NCBI RefSeq assembly: GCF_000337415.1
Contig: NZ_AOJD01000067.1
Location: 1 to 40,616 of the forward strand
From: Halorubrum tebenquichense DSM 14210
GTDB taxonomy: Archaea > Halobacteriota > Halobacteria > Halobacteriales > Haloferacaceae
Reading direction: 5' to 3'
Length of the DNA: 40,616 bases
Shown: positions 17,451 to 25,323 of the stretch, in pieces
Position numbering within the stretch: position 1 is the stretch's first letter
Layout: each line of letters begins with the position of its first letter
Program-made: the position numbers and the translations under genes
The notes under the pieces: generated by a model
Seen by the model: the letters and a program-made list of their open reading frames with translations, nothing else
What the model was told of the DNA's origin: nothing
Database searches by the model: none

Positions 17451-17457
17451 TTATAAA
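17451..17457 (-). promoter_or_regulatory. TATA box of the winged-helix-like gene
   Basis: On the minus strand TTTATAA, 31-37 bases before the ATG at 17420, giving a leader of only a few bases. Confidence 0.55.
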
Positions 17458-17517
17458 GGTGACACCGTTGGGTGACGTTCAGAGGGTTTCAGGGCGTTTC
17501 ACCGAGACCGCGCGGCT

Positions 17518-17548
17518 AAAACGTGTCTGACGGACGTTTTAAAAACGT
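17518..17548. promoter_or_regulatory. cluster of AAAACGT half-sites with a perfect palindrome
   Basis: ACGTTTT at 17534-17540, one A, and AAAACGT at 17542-17548 form a perfect 7-base inverted repeat. A further direct AAAACGT lies at 17518-17524. They sit in the 335-base region 17421-17755, which is A/T-rich for this genome and holds several more TATA-like words (TTTTATAAAC at about 17567-17576, CCTTTTAATC at about 17588-17597). The arrangement resembles an operator near the promoter of the winged-helix-like gene. I see no gene here. Confidence 0.45.
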
Positions 17549-17755
17549 TTCAAACCGGCTTAGAAATTTTATAAACGGTTCTGAGACCTTTTAATCGGGT
17601 CACGACTCCGTCATCGGTTCCGTCGCCGTCGCTCCGTTCGACCGACGGTTTGCGGCAAAAATAACTCCATTCCGACCCCTCTGACCGACCGCGCGCCCCT
17701 CGCGCGGCGTCGACCGCGCCGGCGTCCGCACCGTCCGCGCGGGCCTCCGGCTCCC

Positions 17756-18619
17756 TCAGTCGCGCCGGTGAACCCAGAACGTCTCCGACTCCGTCGCCTC
17801 CTTTTTGAATATCGGCACCTCGTCCTTCAGGCGGTCGATCCCGTCCTCGACGGTCCGGAACGCCTCCCGCCGGTGGCCGGCGAGGACGACGACGAACACG
17901 ATGTCCTCGCCCGCCCCGATCACGCCCGTGCGGTGGTGCATCCGCACGTCGAAGACGCCGTCGCGGTCGGTCAGCTCGTCGGCGATGGCGTCCATCCGCT
18001 CGGCGGCGACTCCCTCGTACTTCTCGAAGGCGAGGTGCGTCGTCCGGTCGTCGTCCGGGTCGTCGCGGGCGCGCACGCGACCGGTGAAGGTGGCGATCGC
18101 GCCCGACCGGTCCGCGTCCACCGACGCCTCGACGCGCCGCACCAGCGTCTCGCGGGTGATCCACGGCTCCGCGGCGTCGAGGTCGGCGACCAGCCCGTCG
18201 AGGTCGACCGCGTCCGGGGCGGGCGCGGTCGCGAGGACGGCCCCCGGCACGCCCTCGGGGTCCGGATCCTCGCCGAGGAGGGCCGCGGGCACCCGCAGCC
18301 GCGACTCGCCGACCGCGATCAGGTAGTCGTGGTCGGGGGCGAGTCCGTCAAGCAGGTCGTCGAACCCCTCGATTTCCCCTCTCCCGGTCCAGTGCCCGTC
18401 GCCGTCGAACGCGAGCGCGGTGTCGGCCTCGGGGCGCTGTCCGGGGTCGGCGGCCCGGCCGTCGACGACCCCGCCGTCGGCGGTCGCGTCGCCCGAGTCC
18501 GGTCGGTCGCCGTCGGCAGCGTCGTCCCGCTCGACGACGGCAACGCGCCCGCCGAGCCGCGCCGCGAGCCGTCGCGCCAGCCTCGGAGCACCGTCCCCGA
18601 CGATCGATATCGGTCGCAT
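17756..18619 (-). CDS. moaE: molybdopterin synthase catalytic subunit MoaE with N-terminal MobB-like region
   Basis: A 287-residue protein. The C-terminal 140 residues are MoaE: IATFTGRVRARDDPDD, LAFEKYEGVAAERM, HHRTGVIGAGEDIVFVVV, and the lysine-rich DRLKDEVPIFKKEATE that holds the catalytic Lys residues. MoaE converts precursor Z (cPMP) to molybdopterin with sulfur from a thiocarboxylated ubiquitin-like MoaD/SAMP. The first 145 residues begin RPISIVGDGAPRLARRLAARL, like the MobB nucleotide-binding fold, but lack a Walker A GKT, so nucleotide binding is doubtful. An acidic low-complexity stretch lies at about 30-65. No other molybdenum-cofactor genes are nearby. Confidence 0.9.
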   Translation of the reverse strand: MRPISIVGDGAPRLARRLAARLGGRVAVVERDDAADGDRPDSGDATADGGVVDGRAADPGQRPEADTALAFDGDGHWTGRGEIEGFDDLLDGLAPDHDYLIAVGESRLRVPAALLGEDPDPEGVPGAVLATAPAPDAVDLDGLVADLDAAEPWITRETLVRRVEASVDADRSGAIATFTGRVRARDDPDDDRTTHLAFEKYEGVAAERMDAIADELTDRDGVFDVRMHHRTGVIGAGEDIVFVVVLAGHRREAFRTVEDGIDRLKDEVPIFKKEATESETFWVHRRD

Positions 18620-18727
18620 ACCCGAGAGCGGGACGCGACCGGCTTAGGCGTTTCCCGGTCGTCTCGGGGCGACGGCCGGGAGGTCGGCGGCTCCCCCGGC
18701 GCGACCCGCGCGTCCGGGCTTGACAAT

Positions 18728-18734
18728 CCTTAAG
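18728..18734 (+). promoter_or_regulatory. TATA-like box of the pyrH-lysS operon
   Basis: CCTTAAG, 26-32 bases before the ATG at 18760, at leaderless spacing. Confidence 0.5.
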
Positions 18735-18759
18735 ACCGCGACAGGGGTACTCGTCGGCA

Positions 18760-19479
18760 ATGAGAGTCGTCGTTTCTGTCGGCGGAAGCGTCCTCGCGCC
18801 GGACCTCGACCCCGAGCGCGTGGCCGCGTACGCCGAGGCGATCGAACGGCTGGTCACCGACGGCTGCGAGGTGGGGGTCGTCGTCGGCGGGGGCGGCGTC
18901 GCCCGCGAGTACATCGAGACGGCCCGCGACATCGGGGCCAACGAGGTCGAACTCGACCGGCTCGGCATCGGCACCACTCGGCTCAACGCGCGACTGCTGA
19001 TCGCGGCGCTCGGCGACCGCGCGAACCTCGCGCCCGCGACCGACTACGAGGAGGCCGGCGCGGCGCTCCGCCGCGGCGAGGCCGCGGTGATGGGGGGCGT
19101 CACGCCCGGCCAGACGACCGACGCGGTCGCCGCCGCGTTCGCGGAGTCGGTCGACGCCGACCTGCTCGTGTACGCCACCAGCGCCGACGGCGTGTACGAC
19201 GCCGACCCCAACGCCGACCCCGACGCGACGCAGTTCGCGTCGCTGTCGCCGGCCGAACTCGTCGATATCGTCCTCCCGATGAGCCGGAACGCGGGGGCCT
19301 CCGCGCCCGTCGACCTGCTCGCCGCGAAGCTGATCGACCGGGCGGGGATCCGGTCGATCGTCCTCGACGGGACCGACCCGACCGCCGTCGTCGACGCCGT
19401 CCTCCGCGGCGACCACACCGGGACGGACGTGGTGCCGACCGACGGCGACGAACCGAGCTACTGGGCGGGTGAGCGATGA
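18760..19479 (+). CDS. pyrH: UMP kinase
   Basis: A 239-residue amino-acid-kinase-fold enzyme that phosphorylates UMP to UDP in pyrimidine nucleotide synthesis. Seen: the N-terminal phosphate loop VVVSVGGSVLAP, CEVGVVVGGGGVAREYI, the archaeal-type GIGTTRLNARLL, MGGVTPGQTTDAVAAAF, and YATSADGVYDADPN. Length and motif set match archaeal PyrH. Its last four bases (ATGA) overlap the start of lysS, so the two are translationally coupled. Confidence 0.95.
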   Translation: MRVVVSVGGSVLAPDLDPERVAAYAEAIERLVTDGCEVGVVVGGGGVAREYIETARDIGANEVELDRLGIGTTRLNARLLIAALGDRANLAPATDYEEAGAALRRGEAAVMGGVTPGQTTDAVAAAFAESVDADLLVYATSADGVYDADPNADPDATQFASLSPAELVDIVLPMSRNAGASAPVDLLAAKLIDRAGIRSIVLDGTDPTAVVDAVLRGDHTGTDVVPTDGDEPSYWAGER

Positions 19480-21224
19480 GCGCGGACGACGCCGACCGCG
19501 ACGGCCCGGCCGACTCCTCGCCCGCCGATTCGCGGCCCGACGACTCGCCGCACATCCTCTCCGAGGAGTCCGCGCTGGACGAGGGAGCGGCGACCGACGA
19601 CCGGGCGGACGAGATGTTCCGCGCCTTCTGGGCCGATGTCGTCGCCGACGAGATCGAGGCGCGCGAGCCCGACGAGCCGATCGTGATCAAGGGCGGGGTC
19701 TCCCCGTCGGGCGTCGCCCACCTCGGGAACTTCAACGAGATCATGCGCGGCTACTTCGTCGCCGAGGTGCTCCGCGACCGCGGCCGCGAGGTCCGCCAGG
19801 TGTTCACCTCAGACGACAAGGACCCGCTCCGGAAGGTCCCGCGAAAACTGGCGAACGCGGACGGCGACATCGTCGGGCTCGGCGAGGTCGACGCCGGCGC
19901 GCTCGGCCGCAACCTCGGGAAGCCGTACACGTCGATACCGGACCCGTTCGGCGAGTCCGAGTCGTACGCCGCCCACTTCGCCGGCCTGCTGAAGGCCGAC
20001 GCCGACCGCCTGAACGTCCCCGTCGAGATGCTCTCGAACACCGAACTGTACGCCGACGGCGACTTCGACGACGCGGTCCGGACGGTCCTCGCCGACGTCG
20101 ACCGCGTCCGCGAGGTGCTCTCCGAGTACCAGGACAAAGTCGACGACGAGTACGTCCCGTTCAATCCCGTCTGCGAGGCGTGCGGGAAGGTCACGGAGAC
20201 GGTGACGGCGATCGACCTCGACCGTGAGACCGTCGACTACGTCTGTACCGACATGGACGCCGGCGGCAACACCATCGAGGGGTGCGGCCACGAGGGCACC
20301 GCGACGTTCCGGGAGGGGAAGCTCCCGTGGCGGCTGGAGTGGCCCGCCCAGTGGGGCGTCCTCGGCGTCGACTTCGAGCCGTTCGGCAAGGACCACGCGG
20401 AGGGGTCGTGGCCCTCCGGCGTCGACGTCGCCCGGAACGTGTTCGGCGAGGAGCCGCCCGTGCCGATGGTGTACGAGTGGTTCACGCTCAACGGCGAGGC
20501 GTTCTCCTCCTCCGAGGGGAACGTCGTCACGGTCCAGGAGCTGCTGGAACTGCTCGAACCCGAGGTGCTGCGCTTCTTCTTCGCGCTCCACCCGAAGAAG
20601 GCCCGCGACCTGAGCGTCGAGCGGCTCGACCAGCTCGTCGACCGCTTTGACCGGTTCGAGCGCGCCTACTTCGGCGAGATCGACGACCCGGACCTGACCG
20701 CCTTCGCCGAGCGCGCGTACCCGTTCGTCGTCGGTCGCCCCGACGACCCGCCGACGGAGAGGCCGATCCGGCTTCCGTACACGTTCGCGGCGGTCCTCGG
20801 CATGGTCGACGACCCCGACTTCCGCGAGCGCCTCGCCCGTGACGAGGGACACATCCCGGACGACGCGGACGCCGACGCGGTCGACGCCGCGCTCGCCCGC
20901 GTGGAGCAGGCCCGGAACTGGGCGGAGCGGACCGGCAACGAGTACGACTACCGGCTCCAGACCGACCTGCCCGCGGTCGAGTTCGACGACGCCGTCGCGG
21001 CCGCGCTCGACGACCTCGCAGACTTCGTCGCGGCCGGCCACGACGGCGAGGCGATTCAGGCGGAGATGTACGAGACCGCCCGCGAGCACGACGTCGAGGT
21101 GAGCGACTTCTTCGCGGCGGGCTACCGCCTGTTCTTCGACGACACGCAGGGGCCCCGGCTCGGCGAGTTCCTCGGCGAACTGGAGCGCGAGTACGTCGTC
21201 GACCGGCTCCGGCGGGAGGCGTAG
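19476..21224 (+). CDS. lysS: lysyl-tRNA synthetase, class I
   Basis: A 582-residue class I LysRS, the archaeal type unrelated to class II LysRS. After an acidic, probably disordered 45-residue N-terminus comes the Rossmann catalytic domain with the HIGH-equivalent HLGN at 82-85 (SPSGVAHLGNFNE). A zinc-binding insert has CEACGKV and later GCGHEG. The KMSKS-equivalent reads AFSSSEGN, so both usual lysines are absent. A helical anticodon-binding C-terminal domain follows. The start overlaps pyrH by 4 bases, and the next gene begins immediately after its TAG. Confidence 0.95.
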   Translation: MSADDADRDGPADSSPADSRPDDSPHILSEESALDEGAATDDRADEMFRAFWADVVADEIEAREPDEPIVIKGGVSPSGVAHLGNFNEIMRGYFVAEVLRDRGREVRQVFTSDDKDPLRKVPRKLANADGDIVGLGEVDAGALGRNLGKPYTSIPDPFGESESYAAHFAGLLKADADRLNVPVEMLSNTELYADGDFDDAVRTVLADVDRVREVLSEYQDKVDDEYVPFNPVCEACGKVTETVTAIDLDRETVDYVCTDMDAGGNTIEGCGHEGTATFREGKLPWRLEWPAQWGVLGVDFEPFGKDHAEGSWPSGVDVARNVFGEEPPVPMVYEWFTLNGEAFSSSEGNVVTVQELLELLEPEVLRFFFALHPKKARDLSVERLDQLVDRFDRFERAYFGEIDDPDLTAFAERAYPFVVGRPDDPPTERPIRLPYTFAAVLGMVDDPDFRERLARDEGHIPDDADADAVDAALARVEQARNWAERTGNEYDYRLQTDLPAVEFDDAVAAALDDLADFVAAGHDGEAIQAEMYETAREHDVEVSDFFAAGYRLFFDDTQGPRLGEFLGELEREYVVDRLRREA

Positions 21225-21485
21225 ATGTCCGAGGACCGGTCGCTCGACGACTTCGCCCCGGACGGAGCCGTCGACGACTCCGACGAGACCACGGACGCCG
21301 ACGCCCCGGACGCCGACGCCCCGGACGCCGACGCCCCGGACGCCGACGCCCCGGACGCCGCTCCCGCGACCGCCACCTCGACGTGGCACGCCGACGGCGC
21401 GGCCTGCGACCGGTGCGGCGAGCGCGTCGAGCGCCGCTGGCGCGACGGCGAGGCGTTCGTCTGTGCGGACTGCGCCGCGTGGTGA
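21225..21485 (+). CDS. small zinc-ribbon protein with an acidic repeat linker
   Basis: An 86-residue protein starting at the base after the lysS stop (TAGATG), so it is part of the pyrH-lysS unit. N-terminal SLDDFAPDG is followed by an Asp/Ala/Pro linker built from four exact 15-base repeats, then a C-terminal zinc ribbon with CDRCGERVERRW and VCADCAAW. I recall a haloarchaeal family of this architecture (DUF7573) but cannot verify it. Cotranscription with LysRS suggests a translation link, which is inference. Confidence 0.75.
   Translation: MSEDRSLDDFAPDGAVDDSDETTDADAPDADAPDADAPDADAPDAAPATATSTWHADGAACDRCGERVERRWRDGEAFVCADCAAW
21293..21352 (+). repeat. four tandem 15-base repeats inside the zinc-ribbon gene
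   Basis: GGACGCCGACGCCCC repeated four times without a mismatch, plus a partial fifth unit. The unit length is a multiple of three and encodes (DADAP)n, so copy-number change by slippage keeps the frame and only alters linker length. Confidence 0.9.
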
Positions 21486-21550
21486 CCGCCCCGCCGTTCC
21501 GGCGTCGGGCGGTTAAAGCTTAAGTCGTCGGCCGTAGATGCGTCCCGTAC

Positions 21551-21583
21551 GAGAATATTCACTTGAATATAAATTAAATACAA
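21551..21583 (+). promoter_or_regulatory. A/T-rich promoter region of the histidine kinase gene
   Basis: This short island is far more A/T-rich than its surroundings. It includes the palindrome GAATATTC at 21553-21560 and ATATAAATT at 21567-21575. GAATATTC is 24-31 bases before the ATG at 21584 and is the best-placed TATA element; the second is too close unless translation starts elsewhere. No alternative start codon is available downstream. Confidence 0.45.
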
Positions 21584-22495
21584 ATGAAATGTATATCGGA
21601 ATTCGTCTACGGCCGGTCGGCGACCGCACTCACGGCAGCGTACCTCAGTGTCGGAGCGCTGTGCGCGGTCGCGGCCGACCTCGCGGTCGCCGCCGCGACC
21701 GGGACCGCGACCGCGTGGACGCCGACGCGTCTCGTCGGCGACTGGCTGCTGATCGTCGGCTCCGGCGGCGTCCTCTACGGGGCGGTCACCTACCACCGCC
21801 GCCGGGCGGAGGTCGCCCGTCGGGACCTCGAGACCTCCAACCAGCAGCTACAAGTGTTGAGCCGGGTGTTCCGTCACAACGTCCGGAACGACCTCAACGT
21901 GATCCGCGGGTACGCGGACCTCCTCGGCGACCGGATCGACGACGACCGCAGCGAGGAGTACGTCGCGACGATCCGGGAGACGACCGACGACGTCGTCGCG
22001 ATCAGCGAGAAGCTCCGGGTGATCGAGGACGCGTCGCCCGAGCGACCCGACGGTCGGGTCAACCTCGTCGACGCGGTTCGCGAGGCGGTCGGAACCGTCG
22101 ACGCCGCCGACGCCTCGGTCACCGTCGAGGGCCCCTCGGAGGCGTGGATCCGGGCGGACGACTCCGTCGCCTTCCCGATCCGCGAGGTGTTCGAGAACGC
22201 GGTCACGCACAACGACGCGTCGACCCGACGCGTGGACGCGACGATCCGCGACGACGGGGCGACGACGTGCCTGGAGGTCACCGACAACGGCCCGGGCATC
22301 CCCTCGGACGAACGCGCCGTGTTACAGGCCGAAGAGGAGACGGCGCTCTCGCACGCGAGCAGCATCGGGCTGTGGCTCGTCAAGTGGATGTGCGAGACGC
22401 AGGGCGGCACCGTCCGGTTCGAGGCGGACGACGACGGCACCACGGTCCGGCTCCGCTTCGAGTCGACGGCCCCGCCCGCTACTCCAACTCGGTGA
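21584..22495 (+). CDS. sensor histidine kinase
   Basis: A 303-residue membrane sensor kinase. Two transmembrane helices (about 12-38 and 50-70) are followed by a short linker helix, the dimerisation/phospho-acceptor motif VFRHNVRNDLNVIRGYA with the predicted phospho-His at 98, and an HATPase domain with N box FENAVTHN, G1 DNGPGIP, and G2 SIGLWLVKWMCE. The sensor part is only a membrane anchor with a short loop, so the signal may be membrane-borne. No response regulator is adjacent. Its 3' end overlaps a small convergent gene by 17 bases. Confidence 0.9.
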   Translation: MKCISEFVYGRSATALTAAYLSVGALCAVAADLAVAAATGTATAWTPTRLVGDWLLIVGSGGVLYGAVTYHRRRAEVARRDLETSNQQLQVLSRVFRHNVRNDLNVIRGYADLLGDRIDDDRSEEYVATIRETTDDVVAISEKLRVIEDASPERPDGRVNLVDAVREAVGTVDAADASVTVEGPSEAWIRADDSVAFPIREVFENAVTHNDASTRRVDATIRDDGATTCLEVTDNGPGIPSDERAVLQAEEETALSHASSIGLWLVKWMCETQGGTVRFEADDDGTTVRLRFESTAPPATPTR

Positions 22496-22613
22496 TCGTC
22501 ACGGCGTACACCGCGCCGCAGTTGCCGCACTCCACGTGAACCCCGCGGCTGGTCTCTCCGCGGGTAAACTCGGAGATCTCCTCCGAACACGAGCACTCGA
22601 ACTGTACCTTCAT
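22479..22613 (-). CDS. 44-residue CxC/CxxC zinc-binding micro-protein
   Basis: An ATG at 22613 opens a 44-codon frame ending at a TAG (22479-22481). The product starts MKVQFECSCSEE, with cysteines at 7, 9, 29 and 32 (CSC and CGNC), and ends YAVTITELE. Four spaced cysteines in so short a protein point to one zinc site. Support for coding: a clear TATA element (TTTTAAATA) 23-31 bases upstream, and a domain that reads like the zinc micro-proteins common in haloarchaea. It overlaps the convergent histidine kinase gene by 17 bases. Confidence 0.75.
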   Translation of the reverse strand: MKVQFECSCSEEISEFTRGETSRGVHVECGNCGAVYAVTITELE

Positions 22614-22635
22614 TGGCTCCACTCCGTTCTTCTCG

Positions 22636-22644
22636 TATTTAAAA
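22636..22644 (-). promoter_or_regulatory. TATA box of the 44-residue zinc protein gene
   Basis: On the minus strand TTTTAAATA, 23-31 bases before the ATG at 22613. It is the main evidence that this very short gene is expressed. Confidence 0.6.
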
Positions 22645-22730
22645 GAAACCGATACGGAATCAGCGGCGAGAACCGGCGACCGCGTCGGCGCGGCACGGGG
22701 GACCGACCGGCGGATCCGGCGCGACCGCGC

Positions 22731-23024
22731 TCAGTCGTCGTCGACGATCACTTCGACCGGCCCGTCGTCGTCCTCGGGCGCGTCCTCGTCGAGGCCGCCC
22801 GAACCCCCGGACTGCTGTTGCTGGTAGTACAGTCCGCCCGCGACCGCCAGGACGATCCACGACCGCCAGTTGGCGAGGTTGAGCGTGTAGCCGATGCCGA
22901 ACGGCTTCTCGACGAGCATCCCCTTGTCGGGCTGCCAGTACGACGAGAGGAGCCGTCCGAGGCTCGGCCGCTCGAAGTTGTACGGAATGCCGAGAATCTC
23001 TCCCGACGACTGTTTGTCTGCCAT
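22731..23024 (-). CDS. DUF5808-like membrane protein
   Basis: A 97-residue protein. The N-terminal half contains GEILGIPYNFERPSLGRLL, WQPDKGMLVEKPFGIGYTLN and NLANW, the pattern I associate with DUF5808 (aromatic/Gly-rich motif next to a membrane helix). One transmembrane segment lies at about residues 54-69 (RSWIVLAVAGGLYYQ), followed by a Gly/Ser linker and a very acidic tail. The ATG at 23024 is set by a TTTATG-type box 24-32 bases upstream. Function unknown. Confidence 0.72.
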   Translation of the reverse strand: MADKQSSGEILGIPYNFERPSLGRLLSSYWQPDKGMLVEKPFGIGYTLNLANWRSWIVLAVAGGLYYQQQQSGGSGGLDEDAPEDDDGPVEVIVDDD

Positions 23025-23047
23025 ACGACGCACTCTGTCGGCCGGCA

Positions 23048-23056
23048 CCATAAATC
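23048..23056 (-). promoter_or_regulatory. TATA-like box of the DUF5808-like gene
   Basis: On the minus strand GATTTATGG, 24-32 bases before the ATG at 23024; leaderless spacing. Confidence 0.5.
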
Positions 23057-23100
23057 GTGGCGCAACCGGTCTCGGGTCGCGCCGCGCGGCGCGGTCGCCG

Positions 23101-24858
23101 TCAGCGGTACCGCCCGCGGTCGGCGACGTCTCGGAGCCGACCGAGGACCTCGGGGTCGCCGACGGACTCGTACCCCGCCTCGAACGCCGCGATCAGCGGG
23201 TCAGGGTCGGCCGCGGTCGCCCGGATCGACCCCTCGAACACGTGGAGGTCCATCGCGTGGTCCTCGACGTGTCCCGTGTGGTAGCCGAGTCCGAAGTCGA
23301 TGAGGTACGTCTCCGGCGTCCCCTCCGCGGTCCCATCCGATCTCGCGCCGTCCCGACCGTCCGGCGACACCCGGACGTTCCGGGTGGTCGGGTCGCCGTG
23401 GACCATCCCCGCGCGGTGGAGCCGCGCGAGGTGGCGGCCGACGCGCTCCGTCCAGCGCTCTTCGAGGGCGGCCGCGAGGTCTCGTTCGCCGACGTGCTGG
23501 AGGCTCAGCGTCGTGGTCGCGAGGTCGACGTCGTACACGAGCGGCGTCGGGACGCCCGCGCGCCGCGCCTCGCTCGTCAGCCGGGCCTCCGCGACGGTCC
23601 GGTCGCGCCTGAGCGTCCGGTCCAGCGCCGGGTATCGGTACGACTTCGCCACCCGCCGCTTGGTCACACGGCGGCCGTCGCCCGTTCCAGTAACCGTGAC
23701 GGTCGCCTCCGCGCCGCGGCGGTCGACCGTCTCCGCCTCCGCCGCCTCCGCGCTTGTCTTCCCTGCGCCCGTCGCCCCCGCGCCCGTCGACTCTCCGCTA
23801 CTGGGGACCCGCGCGACGGACTCGCCAGCCCGCCACGTCACCGGCACCTGATCCGGCCGGAAGTTCGGGTCGACCGCAGACTCGGCGACCGGGAGGGTGT
23901 CGCCCGCGGCGGCCATCTTCGCGCCAAGCACGGCGATCATCCCCGCGTTGTCCCGGAGGAAGCGCGGCTCCGGGGCGAAGAAGTCCGCGCCGCGGGCCTC
24001 GCACATCGCGGCCAGCATCTCCCGCAGGCGGTCGTTCTGCGCGACGCCGCCGCCCAACACCAGCTCGTCCGCGCCCGTCAGCGACAGCGCGCGCTCCGAC
24101 ACCTCCGCGAGCATCGCGAACACGTGTTCCTGAAGCGAAAAGCAGATCCGCTCCACGGCGACCCCGTCGTCCGCGGCGTCGTTGGCGGCCGAGCTGATCC
24201 CGGAAAACGAGAAGTCCATTCCCTTGACGACGTACGGGAGATCGAGGAGATCGGCGGGCGCTCCGGCCTCTCCGCCCCCGGCCTCGCTCGCGTCCGCGGC
24301 GAACTCCTTCGCGGCCGCCTCGACCTTCGGGCCACCCGGGTGGCTCCACCCGACGTGGCGGGTGAACTTGTCTATCGCGTTGCCAACGCCCGCGTCCATC
24401 GTCTCGCCGAGCACGCGGTAGCGCCCGTCGTGGTAGCCGAGCAGGTGGGCGTTCGCCCCCGAGGCGTTCAGGCACACCGGGTTGTCGAACCCCGACTGAT
24501 GACGACCGATCTCCAGGTGCGCCACCATGTGGTTGACGCCGACGAGCGGCACGTCGAGCGTCCCGGCCAGCGACCGCGCCGCGGTCCCGACGATCCGGAG
24601 ACAGGGACCGAGCCCCGGCCCGCGCGAGAACGCGACCGCGTCGACCGCGTCCGGACCGTGTTCCGCCTCGGCCGCCGTGAGGACCCGGTCGACGACCTCC
24701 GGGATCGCCTCGGACATGTGCTCGGCGGCCTCGCGCGGGTGAATGCCGCCGCTGTCCGGCTCGTAGGGGTCGGATTCGATGAGAACTGAATCGGCCTCGG
24801 CGTCGTACAGCGCGGCGCTCGCGCACCACGCGGTACCTTCGATGCCGAGAACGCGCAT
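23101..24858 (-). CDS. kae1-bud32: bifunctional tRNA threonylcarbamoyltransferase Kae1 / kinase Bud32
   Basis: A 585-residue fusion of the two central KEOPS subunits, which make N6-threonylcarbamoyladenosine at position 37 of ANN-decoding tRNAs. Kae1 part (about 1-330): VLGIEGTAWCASAALYD, metal-binding HMVAHLEIGRH, SGISSAANDAADD, and LGGGVAQNDRLREML. A low-complexity Gly/Ala/Glu linker follows. The Bud32 part has AKSYRYPALDRTLRRDRT, HRAGMVHGDPTTRNVRV (catalytic Asp) and LIDFGLGYHTGHVED. The fusion is common in euryarchaea. It lies 10 bases after eS24 and is probably in its operon. Confidence 0.95.
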   Translation of the reverse strand: MRVLGIEGTAWCASAALYDAEADSVLIESDPYEPDSGGIHPREAAEHMSEAIPEVVDRVLTAAEAEHGPDAVDAVAFSRGPGLGPCLRIVGTAARSLAGTLDVPLVGVNHMVAHLEIGRHQSGFDNPVCLNASGANAHLLGYHDGRYRVLGETMDAGVGNAIDKFTRHVGWSHPGGPKVEAAAKEFAADASEAGGGEAGAPADLLDLPYVVKGMDFSFSGISSAANDAADDGVAVERICFSLQEHVFAMLAEVSERALSLTGADELVLGGGVAQNDRLREMLAAMCEARGADFFAPEPRFLRDNAGMIAVLGAKMAAAGDTLPVAESAVDPNFRPDQVPVTWRAGESVARVPSSGESTGAGATGAGKTSAEAAEAETVDRRGAEATVTVTGTGDGRRVTKRRVAKSYRYPALDRTLRRDRTVAEARLTSEARRAGVPTPLVYDVDLATTTLSLQHVGERDLAAALEERWTERVGRHLARLHRAGMVHGDPTTRNVRVSPDGRDGARSDGTAEGTPETYLIDFGLGYHTGHVEDHAMDLHVFEGSIRATAADPDPLIAAFEAGYESVGDPEVLGRLRDVADRGRYR

Positions 24859-24868
24859 CCGGCGGGCG

Positions 24869-25174
24869 TTAGGCTTCCTCGGCGTCCGCCTCTTCGTCGC
24901 CGATCTTGTTGCGTTCGAGCATGTGCTCCTGTTCGACGTCTAAGGCGTCGGCGGCCGAGTCGTACACCTTCGCGTAGCCGATCGTCTTGCGCATGCCGAA
25001 CTTCGTGTCGAGCTCGTGGACGACGACTTCCTCGGAGTCTTTGTCCAGCTTGGCCGCGAGCGAGTCGCGGACCGACAGCCGCGAGGGGGTCGCCTCCTCG
25101 TGCGTCGTCTCGAAACGGATGTCCGTGCGGTGCAGCATCGGGTTCTCCTCCTCGGAGATGATATCGACGTCCAT
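24869..25174 (-). CDS. rps24e: ribosomal protein eS24
   Basis: A 101-residue small-subunit protein. Diagnostic sequence: ENPMLHRTDIRFETTHEEAT, RLSVRDSLAAKLDKD, and ELDTKFGMRKTIGYAKVYD. It is of normal length with an acidic C-terminal tail. A CTTTTAC element lies 32-39 bases upstream, so a leader of about 10 bases is likely. In many archaea the gene for eS27A follows directly; here kae1-bud32 follows after 10 bases with no room for it. Confidence 0.96.
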   Translation of the reverse strand: MDVDIISEEENPMLHRTDIRFETTHEEATPSRLSVRDSLAAKLDKDSEEVVVHELDTKFGMRKTIGYAKVYDSAADALDVEQEHMLERNKIGDEEADAEEA

Positions 25175-25323
25175 GGTTCAGTTAAGCGTATATCCCCTCG
25201 AAAGCTGTAAAAGGATTTCGAAGCGGGGGTGTCGCCGCCGAACTGCCCGCCGACCGTCGACCGAGCGCACGGTTCGGCGTCAGGGTTTCAGTCCTCCGTC
25301 CCCTGTGTCCCATTACCACGCGG

